Origin: Symsagittifera roscoffensis
Lineage: Eukaryota > Xenacoelomorpha > Acoela > Convolutidae
Direction of reading: 5' to 3'
DNA length: 64,000 nucleotides
NCBI RefSeq assembly: GCF_963678635.1
Contig: NW_026971325.1
Location: forward strand, 16,598-80,597
Part shown: positions 21,431 to 32,287 of the stretch, piece after piece
Numbering within the stretch: the first letter of the stretch is position 1
How the letters are laid out: every line of letters begins with the position of its first letter
The notes under the pieces: generated by a model
The model's database searches: none
What the model was told of the DNA's origin: nothing
Seen by the model: the letters and a program-made list of their open reading frames with translations, nothing else
Translations under genes and position numbers: made by a program

Positions 21431-23582
21431 GAGTAATTGTGTCTATGCTTGAGTGGGTTTTCCCCATCGACAGGGGCTCCCCATATTTCGTCTGTCGATG
21501 AAATGACACCAGCTCACCATGGGTCAGGAGCACCAGTGCCAGATATCCGTCAATCCTTAGTGTTTCCACACCCCGACTGAACATATACGCTGGAACCATG
21601 TTGAATAGGTACCTCGGGTAAACTAGGAACAGGGCCAACAACAGACTGATGGGCATGCTCAGTATTTCTTGTACAAAGGCTCCAAAAATGGTCTCCTTTG
21701 CACCAAACACTCCAGCCATGTATTCCTTCTCCCAACAAGGACTCAAGAACTTGAGAATCTCGTGATCTTTTCTTGTCCCCAGCTCGCCCTTTGCGTGCTC
21801 CCTCCAGAATCCCCCGATTGTGACCTCGTTTGCAGCCGCGACGAACCTGGTCACCGTCATCTCCCTGCCCTCGGCCACTTCCAACTGCTCTTCAAGAAAA
21901 CTCCAGATCTGCTTCACAAAAGGTGGGGCATTCTCCTTTGTCTTCTCTGTGGCGTTTTCTAACCTTGGTGTTAGGAACGGCCACCTGCCTCTTTCTTGCG
22001 TCAGTCGGTACACCATCGACTCCAGTTGCTTCTCAGTTGCAGCCACATTTTTTCTCTCATTACTTGGTCCCCTTGACTTACTGGTGGAGCTCGTGATGGT
22101 CAAATCCATACTTCGAAACCGCAAGCTGGCCGTCAAGTGACTTATTATTGGGTGGTCATCCCCTATCGCCGGATTGAACTTGAGTTGTCTGGCGAAATTC
22201 GATATCTCTAGCAAGAGGAATTCATCCAATACAATGAGGATATCTGCTAACTCATAGAAGCCCCTCAACGCGTGGGACACATCCGCTCACGCCGCCGCCA
22301 GTTCTGACTTGCGAAGCCTCAAGTTCGTCGGTTCCAACTCTCGATTGGGAGCTACCATCAGGATCCGCCATGCATTCCCCTCGGCTATCAAGATCAAAAC
22401 CGCATATACAAACTGCAGAGCGGGAGGCATGCTCGCGTATCCGGGGGACGTCGTGAATACCACTCTCGTCTTAGATCCAAATCGTGAAGTGACGTTCTCC
22501 TGCACCTCATTCATCGCCGCAAACAACGTCTGGATAGCTTCCCAGATCTTCTTTGGCGCAGGCTCGTCGCCCTTGAGTTGCTCATGAAACCCAGTCGCAT
22601 GCAGGTGGTCATTCATTCCTGCAAACAGTAGTAGCTCGGGCTCGCAAGGCATCTCCGATTTAATCGCGACCACCAGGGTTAACATTTGGTTCAACTCAGC
22701 CCCTGGCAGCGAGTATATCAAAGTCTCCGGCCAGAACAACTTGGAAGACGTTCCCTCGAAGTCCGATCCCGCCACGATGATCACCCTCGCGGCAGCTGGA
22801 TCTGCTCTGTCGTAAACTGCTAAAGTCTTGGCCAATTGGGCATTCCCGCAGGGCTTCCCATATCTAGGGTCGTGCGCCAACCTCGAACCCTCAAAAGCGG
22901 CATCTGGCAGCTCCATTTTTCTTGGGTCCAGTAGTTTGTCCACCACCCTCAACTGCGCGGGAGTTGCCAACCTGATTCTGGCAATGCTCGTTCGGTGCTT
23001 GGGGGGCTCCACTATGAGTCTCGGACTCCCCAGCAACTTGAGAGGTCTGTAGTTGATAGGTCCCATGATTGATTTTGTGGGAATCCCAGTCACATCCGCC
23101 GTCTTCATCATTCTCGCTCTTGAGAAAAGCGTTTCGTGAGCCTTTAACCAGTCCACGCACTGGTGTCTACTTAAGTCCTCGTGTGACATGCGCTCGAGGC
23201 CCAGAGCTTCTGCCAACTCTTGTCTGCACTCCAGAGCCTCCAGGTCCAGCTCTTTTACCTTCTCTAGATATCTCGACCGGCTTGTCTCCGCCGGTCTCTC
23301 CACCCTCTTGCTCTCTACCACTACCACCGAGGACACAACCGAACTCTGGGGTGTTGGTGATGTTGCTTCCTCGGCTTCCATCGGTGCGGAACCCGGTAAT
23401 CTAGTGCGGCTACTTCTCGAGCTGTCTCTAGAATCGACCCTCGCCCCCAGGCGACTGGATAGGGTTCTTGAGGCGAGGAAAGGGGGATTTGGAGGTGGTC
23501 CGAATGTGAATTGGGCCGTCTCAAGCAAGTCTGCCTCCAATCCACTTATGTGCCTCTGGAAAACGTCATTCAACCATTCCAA
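21408..23582 (-). pseudogene. Extra ORF 3: SGNH-like protein broken by a nonsense change (copy 1)
   Basis: This is the copy-1 version of the 724-codon ORF at 42,006-44,180. At 22,287-22,289 a TGA replaces the TGG codon for residue 432, splitting it into 431 and 290 codons. Two further replacements, V for A at residue 410 and V for L at residue 164, distinguish it. Because the other copy is open here, this lesion arose after the 20.6 kb duplication, or is a base-calling error. Confidence 0.65.
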
Positions 23583-23589
23583 GCCCTAG

Positions 23590-24256
23590 GCCTGTCAAAA
23601 TGGATTCCATCTGAGGATGCATCGTCGGAGAAGGCGGCTCGCTCCATTTGCTCGGCTACATCCAGCAATCCAATGGGAAGGACACTCCTCTGATGTATTT
23701 GCCTGATTACTTCCTTCAGGTTCCGTACTTACGTATTCATCTCCATCGCGTGTTGGTCAGCCTTCATATTGTAAGGGATTGTACACACTGTGAGTATGGC
23801 AGGATCGATTTGAATCCGTAACTCCTCAAGGATGCAGCTTATCTTGTCATGTAGCCTCATAACTTTCCTTGACTCCCCCCTGGACACGTCATTAGTCCCG
23901 ATCATTAAAGTTACCGTGTATACTCTTGCCATCCCTAGCATCTCAAGTGATGCCAATATCTGTGGCGTTGCAGCTCCAGCAAAACTCAAGATCCCAGTCT
24001 GCCAATGCGACTGAATCCGAGTCAGCACCCGCAGCAGGCTGTCCCCTATGATTAGGTGAACCGTACCCTCTGGCACACGTGGCTGCGTATAGTATTCCAC
24101 CCAAGCCGCGTCATGGAAGCAATCCCGCCTGACTCTTTGTGCTGTGCTCCAATCCATGCGATTGTGCCTGTGGTATCTGCCATCCGTGTTCTTCTTGTAA
24201 CTTGAGATTACCACACTCCTGATCGGTTGCTCCCTCCAAGTCGGGGGTAACTCCAC
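23590..24256 (-). pseudogene. Extra ORF 2: SGNH/GDSL hydrolase (copy 1)
   Basis: Copy-1 version of the hydrolase at 44,188-44,854, with no difference seen. The GDSL serine block is at residues 71-74 of the open frame, the GTND block at 120-123, and the DGIH block lies past an in-frame TAA, at 23,600-23,611. Confidence 0.6.
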
Positions 24257-25376
24257 TTTTTCTCAGCTGTAGTCTCTCATTCATTTCTTTCAGACGCGAC
24301 GAGCTCCCGCTCACCTGACTCGGCAGTGCGACGTCCATCAGTGGGCGTATCGGTTGTGTCTCTAAACCATGCAGGGAGGACGTTGACTCAGTCGGTATCC
24401 ATACCTCCAACCCCTCGTTCACGTGTTCCTGAGCTGCGCGGTCTAGGTTAAATCGTCCCTTCGATCTGGGAGCCTCATCCACTTCCATACGTGACTCTGG
24501 TCTTGAACCGGCGGCCGTTCGCTCCTTGGGCCTGGCTCCCTTCAGCACGTCGAGCTCGCGTTGTCGCCGCTGGATTCTCTCAAGTTCCGACTTCAGCTGT
24601 TCAAATTTCGCCGCATTCTCTCGCACTCTTTGTTCTTGCTGGTGCTCGGCCTTCAGCATATCGAGTTCCCACCGCGCTTGGTCCTTTTCAATGACCGCCT
24701 GATCTCTCTCCAGATTAGCTTGATCTCTCTCGAGCTTCGCTTGATCCCGGTCGAGGTTCGCCTTGTTCCTCTCCCTCTGTGTCCTCTCAAGTTCTCTTTT
24801 CAGACTACTGAGGTCAGGATACGCCTCTTCCGTTTGCTGCGCTCGCGTCATAGAGGGTGTCTTATTCGTGTGTTGGCCCGCTGACTTTGCTGATGGTCTG
24901 GTTGGTAGTGGGATTTCCCCTGCGCCATACTCGGTGTTATTGCTCAGGCCAGGATTCCTCGCGAAGTCGAATCCTCTCACCCCTCCATCCACATTCCAGG
25001 ACAGCCATCTGGTTTGCTCTTGGTTGGATATGCCATCAGTGGTGTAGCCGACCATTAAAACCGCTTCTGTTGCAGACTCCCTGCATTCACCCTGATCTTC
25101 CAATTGGAGGATGGCGTTCAGCATCACTGCCATTCTCTCATCCACTTGGGTGTAATCCAGATCCCTCAAGCGTCTGTATAATTCGTCAAGTATGGGCCTC
25201 TTCAGAGCCGCGGGCATGGACTTCCAAAATCGATTTGCCATTTTTTTTTCTATCTCTGGATGATCTTGCACACGCACCAACTTGAGAATTACCGTACCAA
25301 CTTGAGAATTACCGTACCAACTTGAGTACTTGAGAAATAACTTTTTCAAGTGTTGCTCGACGGTGGGTTCGTTCAA
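24111..25376 (-). CDS. Extra ORF 1: 421-codon coiled-coil protein (copy 1)
   Basis: Copy-1 version of the ORF at 44,709-45,974. The only protein difference seen is D instead of Y at residue 94. The frame has no ATG near its left edge: it opens after a stop and the first usable codon is TTG at 25,374-25,376, so the true start may be upstream in another frame or supplied by splicing. A 20-base unit is duplicated at 25,276-25,315. Confidence 0.5.
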   Translation of the reverse strand: MNEPTVEQHLKKLFLKYSSWYGNSQVGTVILKLVRVQDHPEIEKKMANRFWKSMPAALKRPILDELYRRLRDLDYTQVDERMAVMLNAILQLEDQGECRESATEAVLMVGYTTDGISNQEQTRWLSWNVDGGVRGFDFARNPGLSNNTEYGAGEIPLPTRPSAKSAGQHTNKTPSMTRAQQTEEAYPDLSSLKRELERTQRERNKANLDRDQAKLERDQANLERDQAVIEKDQARWELDMLKAEHQQEQRVRENAAKFEQLKSELERIQRRQRELDVLKGARPKERTAAGSRPESRMEVDEAPRSKGRFNLDRAAQEHVNEGLEVWIPTESTSSLHGLETQPIRPLMDVALPSQVSGSSSRLKEMNERLQLRKSGVTPDLEGATDQECGNLKLQEEHGWQIPQAQSHGLEHSTKSQAGLLP

Positions 25377-25379
25377 GAC

Positions 25380-25716
25380 CTTCTTTTTCTTTCAGTTGAG
25401 TATAGTTGGGTAGTCAACTTGACTTTACCAAATCAATCTGAAAATAAAACTTGATCTTTAGACTAAAATTCTATGTTACTAACCTAAAACCTCCCCCCTG
25501 CCAATATAGTTAAAATCTTATCTTTTTCGTTCTATTAAAATAATTCAATTGGAAGTTTTCTACGAGCATGCATTTTCATTTTATGTTTTAGCACCGTTAA
25601 TCATTTAAAATTTAATTGTCATGCCAATCACTTTTAAGATCCTTTTACCTGTTCCGTGCCCCAATACCTAACTTGAGATCCCTTCATGCCCAACTCGAGA
25701 CCCCCATGTACCCGAC
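25380..25716. other. AT-rich spacer between macro and coiled-coil ORFs (copy 1)
   Basis: About 340 bp without an ORF. On the minus strand it has a GGGGGGAGG purine run at 25,491-25,499. It could be an intron or a leader for a second transcript, since it separates the gag-pol-macro block from the large downstream ORFs. No clear splice pair was found. Confidence 0.4.
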
Positions 25717-26343
25717 TCAGGCGATACTCAAGTAGTATTTCTTGTGCAGATGTACCATTATCTCAGTTTCTGCGAAGACCACGTGTAGGATAGCATATAG
25801 TTCCCTTGGGCTCAACTTGCCCCTGTTCGGGTCATAGACCAACATTGAGACTTCCGTTATTCTTCTTTCGATCATGAAGTCTCGCAGTCTCTTTAGTGCC
25901 AACATCACGTGTTCAGGATCGATCGTGTTCCTCTCACTGACCCTCGTCACTAAGAAGCACAGGTATTTGCCTGGGACTTGTGCTACTGATGGTGGAAGCG
26001 CAGCCATTCCTCCCAGCCACGGTCTCTGTCTGAATAGAAACTCCACGTTCTGGTATTCCCTTTTGCAGTCGGCCTCCAGTCTTGATTTGAAACTCATGTC
26101 CGCCGTGATACAGATTGCGCTAGTCCTGTCCGACAGAATGAAGTCGCTATCCGTTATCAGGATGTTCTCCGAGTATTCTTTGGGTATTTCAAACTGCGTT
26201 TTGAAATTCCGTCCTATGGTAGGCTCAGCCTCCTCCCCATCCAGTTCCAGTTCGTTCGTTTCTCTCACTTCACCTTCAGTTACATAGTTAAGAGTTCGCT
26301 GTTTCGGCTTGAAATGTTTTGCGTTGGACAGTTTTTCCTTCAA
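25717..26343 (-). CDS. Chimeric macro-domain ORF created at the duplication junction
   Basis: The macro-domain-like protein of the giant element is cut at 26,273, where the duplicated repeat monomer begins. By chance the antisense of the monomer is open, so about the first 24 codons (26,343 to about 26,273) come from repeat DNA and the remaining 184 or so from the macro gene. The macro part is the same as in the copy at 46,315. There is no gag-pol upstream, so any expression would need a promoter in the repeat. Whether it is expressed is unknown. Confidence 0.6.
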   Translation of the reverse strand: MKEKLSNAKHFKPKQRTLNYVTEGEVRETNELELDGEEAEPTIGRNFKTQFEIPKEYSENILITDSDFILSDRTSAICITADMSFKSRLEADCKREYQNVEFLFRQRPWLGGMAALPPSVAQVPGKYLCFLVTRVSERNTIDPEHVMLALKRLRDFMIERRITEVSMLVYDPNRGKLSPRELYAILHVVFAETEIMVHLHKKYYLSIA

Positions 26344-29300
26344 AAAACATATTGTTTTCTTCAGCCTTATATAGTTTTGGCTACTTTAAATGAAGTGATC
26401 TTAGTCATCTAAATAGAAGAGATTTTTTATAAGAAATAAATTTCAAACGCTTTCTCAACTAAGTGCATCGTCAGGATTTTTACAAAATACAAATCTAAAT
26501 GTCTACAAAACATCAATTTGCAAATGTTATGTAAATATATCACATAAGTTATGGTTCTAAACATCATGTTAAACAATTTTCCAATCACAGTTGACTTCTA
26601 AAATTACTATTTAGGATAAAATACTTCTAACATCTAAAATCAATTAAACAATTTTTAATTAATTTGTCTGGAAGTTTCTGTGTCATAACTTTGATCGAAT
26701 AACTTTGATTGAACGGCAATAACATGTTTTCATTTTGGAGTGTGCAAATTTCGGGACAAAGATTTTTCAGTGGCAAAAATTTTTGATAGCAAAATTTTTT
26801 TCTGCGCATTAAGTTTCTGTCCATATTTTTTCGACTTAGTTAAAGTTCATAATTTTTGATTGAATGAAATTGTACAGACAATTTTGGGTCCTAATTATTG
26901 TTAATTTCAACTTTATTTGAGACAAATGCATGAAGTTTTTGATCTTTGCGCTTTTGAGTTTTTTTTTGGGTTAATTTATACTTTTGACAAAGTGGTGCCA
27001 AACTTGATGCAGAAAAAAAACTTGAGGAAATTTTTTTGTAATCGGGCATTTAGAGAGCGGTATAGTGGATCTAAAAGAATATAAACTGTTTCTACGCTAT
27101 TCGAAAGTTGATTAAATGGCGCCCGAACCTATGTTTTCCTCCCGTCTCAGATAAGTTTTATTTTTTGGCAGATCGACTTCCCAGTTTTCAATGAAATGTT
27201 TTCAAGAATTCTTAAGCTTAGGACTAGTTACTCCCTTCAAAATGCAAATAAAATGAATAAAAGAACAAAATAAGAAAGATAAAGGAACATCTCTCACAAC
27301 CAGCAGAAAGAAATAAAGTTCAAAAAACTCCCAGGATGCAGTTTGACTAGTTTGGCAGCGTCATGTATTATTTGTGGCTCACCTTCGTATTTCACCATTA
27401 CATAAGTTTTAAAAGAACCAAGGAAAGAAACACCAAATTTTACTGTTTTGTTTCACCATGCAGCGACAGAAACGTAGTACTGTAGTAACTTAAATTAAGT
27501 TTGAGAAAAATTTCGTCTAAAATATTTTTAAAAATCAAACCTTTGTGATTAAGCTTATCTTCCACATCAGCAAAAAATGAAATTTTTTCACTTTTTTTAC
27601 TATCTCAGTTCTTTTCACCATTTTTTCAGCCCACAGAGCTTGCTCAAAAGGATATTTAGAAACTGTCTTGGCGTTTTTTTGTTCGAATATAGAGGGGTGG
27701 TATGGCATTGTGTCATCAATTAATTCAGTTACATAGTTAGTGTTCGCTGTTTCGGCTTGGGTATTTTGCTCTAGACAGTTTCTCCTTTAATGATTTCGTT
27801 CTGTTCGTTTTTTACTAGTTTTTTTATAACTAAAAACAAAGTGATCTAAATAGCAGTGATTTTTGATAAAAGGTAATTTTCAAACGTTTCGCAACTATGT
27901 ACCTCGTCAGGATTCTTACAATAAACTAATCTAAATGAAAATATAATATCAATTTACAAATGTTATTTACAATAATTCACATACATTTTGGTTCCAAACC
28001 ATCATGCATGTTGAAAAATTAGCCAATCACATTTAACTTCTAAAATTACTATTTAGATTAAAACACTTTTAACCTCTAAAATTAATTAACCATTTTTCGA
28101 CCAAATAGCATTGGTTGAATGGTGATAACATGTTTTAATTTGGATGTATGCAAATTTCGGGACCAAGTTTTTTCAGTGGCACAGATTTTAATAGCAAATT
28201 TTTTTTCGCAACTTGTTTCTGTCCAAGTTTATTCGACTAAAATAAAGTTCATCAATTTTGATTGAATGCAAATGTACAGACATTCTTAAATCATAATCAT
28301 TCTTAGTTATAACTTCATTCGAGACAACTGCCTGAAATTTTTATTATTTCTGCTTTTGAATAATTGTCCGGGTTAATTTATACTTTTGACAAAGTGGTGC
28401 CAAAATGTTTTGGTCCAAAATATTTTTTTAAAATCAAACCTTAGTGATTAAGTTTATCTTCCACATCAGCTAAAAATGAAACTTTTTTCACTGTTTTTAC
28501 CATCTCAGTTCTTTTTTTACATTTTTTTCAGTCCACAGGGTTTGCTCAAAAAGCTATTTGGAAACTGTTTTGGCGTTTATTTGTTGGAATATAGAGGGGT
28601 GTTATGGCATTCTGTCATCAACTACTTCAGTTACCTAGTTAGTGTTCGCTGTTTTGGCTTAGGTATTTTGCTCTAGACAGCTTTTCCTTTAATGACTTCG
28701 TTTTGTTCGTTTTAGCTAGTTTTGGGTACTAAAAACAAAGTGATCTAAATAGCAGTGAATTTTGATAAAAAGTAAATTTCAAACATTTCGCAACTATGTA
28801 CATCGTCAGGATTCTTACAATAAACTAATCTTAATGACGATATAACATCAATTTACAAATGGTATTTACAATAATTCACATACATTTTGGCTCCAAATCA
28901 TCAAGTTGAAAAATTAGCCAATCACCTTTGACTTCTAAAATTACTATTTATATTAAAATACTTTTAATCTCTGAAATTCATTAACCACTTTTTAATTAAT
29001 TTGTCTGGAAGTTTCTAGTCATAATTTCGACCGAAGAGCATTGGTTGAATGGCGATAACATGTTTTCATTTGGGTGTGTGCAAATTTCGGAACCAAGATT
29101 TTTCAGTGGCAAAGATTTTTAATAGCAAATTTTTTTTCGCAACTAGTTTCTTTCCAGGTTTACTCGACTTACTTAAAGTTCATAATTTTTGATTGAATGC
29201 AAAGGTACAGACATTCTTAAAGCATAATCGTTCTTAATTATAACTTCATACGAGACAACTGCCTGAAATTTTTTTTATTTCTGCTTTTGAATAATTGTCC

Positions 29301-30057
29301 GGGTTAATTTATAATTTTGACAAAGTGGTGCCAAACTTGGTGCAATCAAAACTTGATTGATTTTTTTTGTAATTGGCCATTAAGAAAGCAGTATAATGGA
29401 TATATAAGTATATAAATTGTTTTTAGGCTAATTGAAAGTTAATTAAATGGCGCCCGAACCTATGTTTCCCACCCGTCTCAGATGTGTTTTTTTTGGCAGT
29501 TCCACTTCCCATTTTTCAATAAAATAGTTTTAAGAATTCTTAGTTTTAAGACTTGTTACTCCCTTCAAAATGCAAATAAAATGGATAATGAAACAAAATA
29601 AAAGAGATAATGGAACATCTCACACGACAAGCAGAAAGAAGTGAAGTTCAAAAAACTCCCAGGTGATGCAGTTTGATTAGTTTGGCAGCGTCATGTATTA
29701 GCTGTGGCTCACTTTCGTTTTTTACAATTGCAGAAGTTTTGAAAGAAACAGGGAACAAAACACCAAATTTACTGTTGACTTTCATCATGTAGCGACAGAA
29801 ACGTAGGACTGCAGTAACGTAAGTTTGACAGAAAATTTTTTTGGTCCAAAATATTTTAAAAAATCAAACCTTTCTGAACAAGTTTATCTGCCACATCAGC
29901 AAAATTGAAACCTTATTCCTTTTTTTTTACTATCTCAGGTCTTTTTTTACCATTTTTTCAGTCTACTACTACAGAGCTTGCTCAAAAAGGTATTTAGAAT
30001 TCTTGGCGTTTATTTGTTCGGATATAGAGGGGTGGTATGGATATTTAGTTTGGTTTA
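26274..30057. repeat. AT-rich repeat monomers of copy 2
   Basis: They consist of a partial monomer (26,274-26,850), a full monomer (26,851-28,253), a short monomer (28,254-29,183) and a 3'-replaced monomer (29,184 to about 30,057). The boxes 'tggcgcccgaac' are at 27,117-27,128 and 29,448-29,459. Small differences from copy 1 include a shorter T-run and g/c change near 29,490-29,505. Confidence 0.7.
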
Positions 30058-30565
30058 TTGTAAATTTCTTGACGATACTCATAGTTGTGAAAACGTTTGA
30101 AATTTACCCTATATCAACAACTCCCAGGTTTATTCGATGGCCTCAATGTGATTCGGTGATGTTAAATAACTTTGATGGCTTTGGTGGTGTAGAAGAAGAC
30201 GTTCTATCTTGTATGTGCTTGTTGTGCTTTTTTCGTTTGACTTGATCAATTGTAATTCGTGCTCTTGCATGGTCTAAAAAAATATATTCAATTCTTGAAT
30301 TTTTTGAATGAAAAGTTTTTGGAAATAAAGAAAACTCCTTTAAATTGTAGTTTAATTCCATAAAATTTACTTATTTTTTAGATATATAATTGTCTGGATA
30401 TTTTAAATATTACTATTTGATTGGCATGAATATTTCATATTTATGTGCGGCTATCGACTAAGTCCATCCGCTAGCTACTTCGACTATGCTTGCTTCCTGG
30501 ACTCTGTGAGTAATACATAGGGCTGCTATTTATTGCAAAATGCTCTTCTGTTAAAGTAACTACAT
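30058..30565. other. Non-repeat spacer with 72-codon ORF (copy 2)
   Basis: Equivalent of 9,460-9,967, with the minus-strand frame at 30,143-30,361 unchanged. Nothing else recognised. Confidence 0.3.
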
Positions 30566-31082
30566 TCAGTGTTTGCATTGTCGTAGTGACATTTCTATGT
30601 GGGGGTATTTCTTTGTCCTTTGACGCTCTTTCCCGAATAATGATATGCTTTGTTTCTCGGTCTCGATATTTTTCGACTGCGGATACTTCTTTCTGATCAA
30701 ATTTGGAGCGACGAATATTTCTGTACTTTTTTCTGCGATAGTTTTTTGAGTATCTCGCAGCTTTGCGTCAAGATCACTGAAATCATCCTTGCTATTTCGC
30801 AGGCGCATCTGAACAACCGATTTATCAGATGTCGGAATATCTTCGTTTTCCGAGTCTTCTTCGGTGCTACAGTTTTCGGACTCATCGTCTGGTTGTGTTT
30901 CGGATTTTTCATAAACGAAATAGCGATCATATTTGGGCTCGCTTTCACTCTTTTTGCATTCTTTTTGGTAGTTTTGTAATAGATCGCTTATTTGGTGTTC
31001 CAATGACATCAACTCGCGCTTGATTTTACGCTCAAATTCAGTCGGACTGGATGCTTGGTAACTGTAGATACGGACACGGGAG
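30566..31082 (-). CDS. Unknown 178-codon ORF, possible exon (copy U2')
   Basis: Identical by eye to the copy at 9,968, including the acceptor-like 'ttttttcag' upstream. It is the third copy in the window. Confidence 0.4.
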
Positions 31083-31157
31083 CTGAAAAAAGTGAAATAC
31101 ATCCGATTAGTTCCTTAAACTTATTAACAATAGGGTCTAAAATTAAATGAACTGTCA

Positions 31158-32006
31158 AAGTTGTTGGTTAAAGTATTAGAAAAAATTGGAAAACAGTGGA
31201 AAAAAATTCAGGAGGGAACACAAAGGGGATATTGTTCTGAATTTGAACAGAACTGTGTCGCAGGTTAAGGGGATAACCTGCAGTTGGTATCAAAATCCAA
31301 CAGATTATGAGACTATATTGAATTATAGGAGCCACACCCCAACTCATTACAAGCGTAGTGTTATCCAAGGCTCTGTACATAAAAGTGTTTACAAGTGCAT
31401 CTAGATGGTAGAAATTTGATAAAACTATGGAAACTAATACGGCGCACTAGCTGACAAATCACCTGAACAGGGAATCGCAAATGTGGTAGCAGAAGCCCTG
31501 CGCAAAAACAACGAGGGTAAGGACAAGCACCTGGAGAGTGAGAGGAGTTTTCAACTCAATCATCAAAGGATGTGAAGCCCTCAATGCATTATAGAGTGAA
31601 CCAGAACCAATGTTTTGCAAACAGGTTATGTAGTTTAAAAATCGTTCAAGTAGTTTTACCAAAACAACTCTACAATTATGTTTACAATCGCTGAAGTCAG
31701 CATTTTGTTTTTGCGAAAAGTGGTTTATAAATTTTTATGTTGTGGATATACTTCCACCTCTCTCGGAAAAACTGATCAGCATTTGACCACTTGAATTGAG
31801 GAACAAGAAAGCAGACTCACGAAAAGACCTCCACCTTCAACAATGCAGATATGAGGAAAATAGCGCAGATGTTAGTTTGGAAATTATAGTTAGGTCGAAA
31901 AACCAATCTAAACTGTTAACACTAGAGGCAATACATATCAGGAAAGAGAAATCGAGCTTGAACGCGAAATATGAGTTTAGAAGCAAAGTTTTTTCAATTT
32001 CAAACT
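31158..32006 (+). pseudogene. Penelope-like RT/GIY-YIG remnant (copy U2')
   Basis: Duplicate of 10,560-11,408. One replacement is visible near its left end, K instead of Q in the 'REHKGDIVLNL' stretch. The RT piece is at 31,186-31,404 and the nuclease end at about 31,870-32,000. Confidence 0.6.
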
Positions 32007-32287
32007 TTTTTTTGGTTTTTTATCCAAAAACTTACATGTCTGAATCAAAATTGTGCTTTAATCAACTTTACAGGTTAAAACTGTTTTAAACAGTAATATA
32101 GTTATAGAGGTCAAAAATGATTCGCTATTTTTTCACCATGATGATGGCTTAGATAAAATTGTAAAAAATTATTTGTAAGTTAAAATGGGTTCTTCTGTCA
32201 TACAACAGTCCGTGCACATGTTGGATTGGGCCATGCCAACGCATTATAAACAAATTGGAAAAATTTTATGAATAAATTGATTCAATT

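Larger units (their letters stand above)
5675..26273. repeat. 20.6 kb tandem duplication, copy 1
   Basis: Homologous to 26,274-46,870 with an offset of 20,598-20,599. Differences seen by eye include 16,015 g/t, about 16,620 g/a, about 16,706 a/c, 22,287 t/c, about 22,353 a/g, about 23,091 c/g, about 25,102 c/a, and several single-base or homopolymer changes in the AT-rich part. The left edge lies inside a repeat monomer at 'cttcagttacatag'. The right edge lies inside the macro-domain ORF after 'tctctcacttc'. Identity is above 99.9 percent by this count. Confidence 0.9.

Noticed and set aside
23727-23735. A GTAAGT splice-donor match at the stop of the SGNH ORF (minus strand)
   Set aside because: The D-G-I-H block lies in the same frame just beyond, so the sequence reads as coding with a stop rather than as an intron.
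16212-25285. Many long plus-strand ORFs opposite the extra genes, for example 19,342-19,893 and 20,153-20,701
   Set aside because: They are antisense shadows of GC-rich minus-strand ORFs. They are Ser/Leu/Pro-rich, lack domains, and overlap frames with clear motifs.
15112-26273. Polinton/Maverick or DNA virus origin for the large ORF block
   Set aside because: No protein-primed DNA polymerase, packaging ATPase or capsid pattern is seen, and the block adjoins integrase and an LTR-like end of a Ty3-type element.
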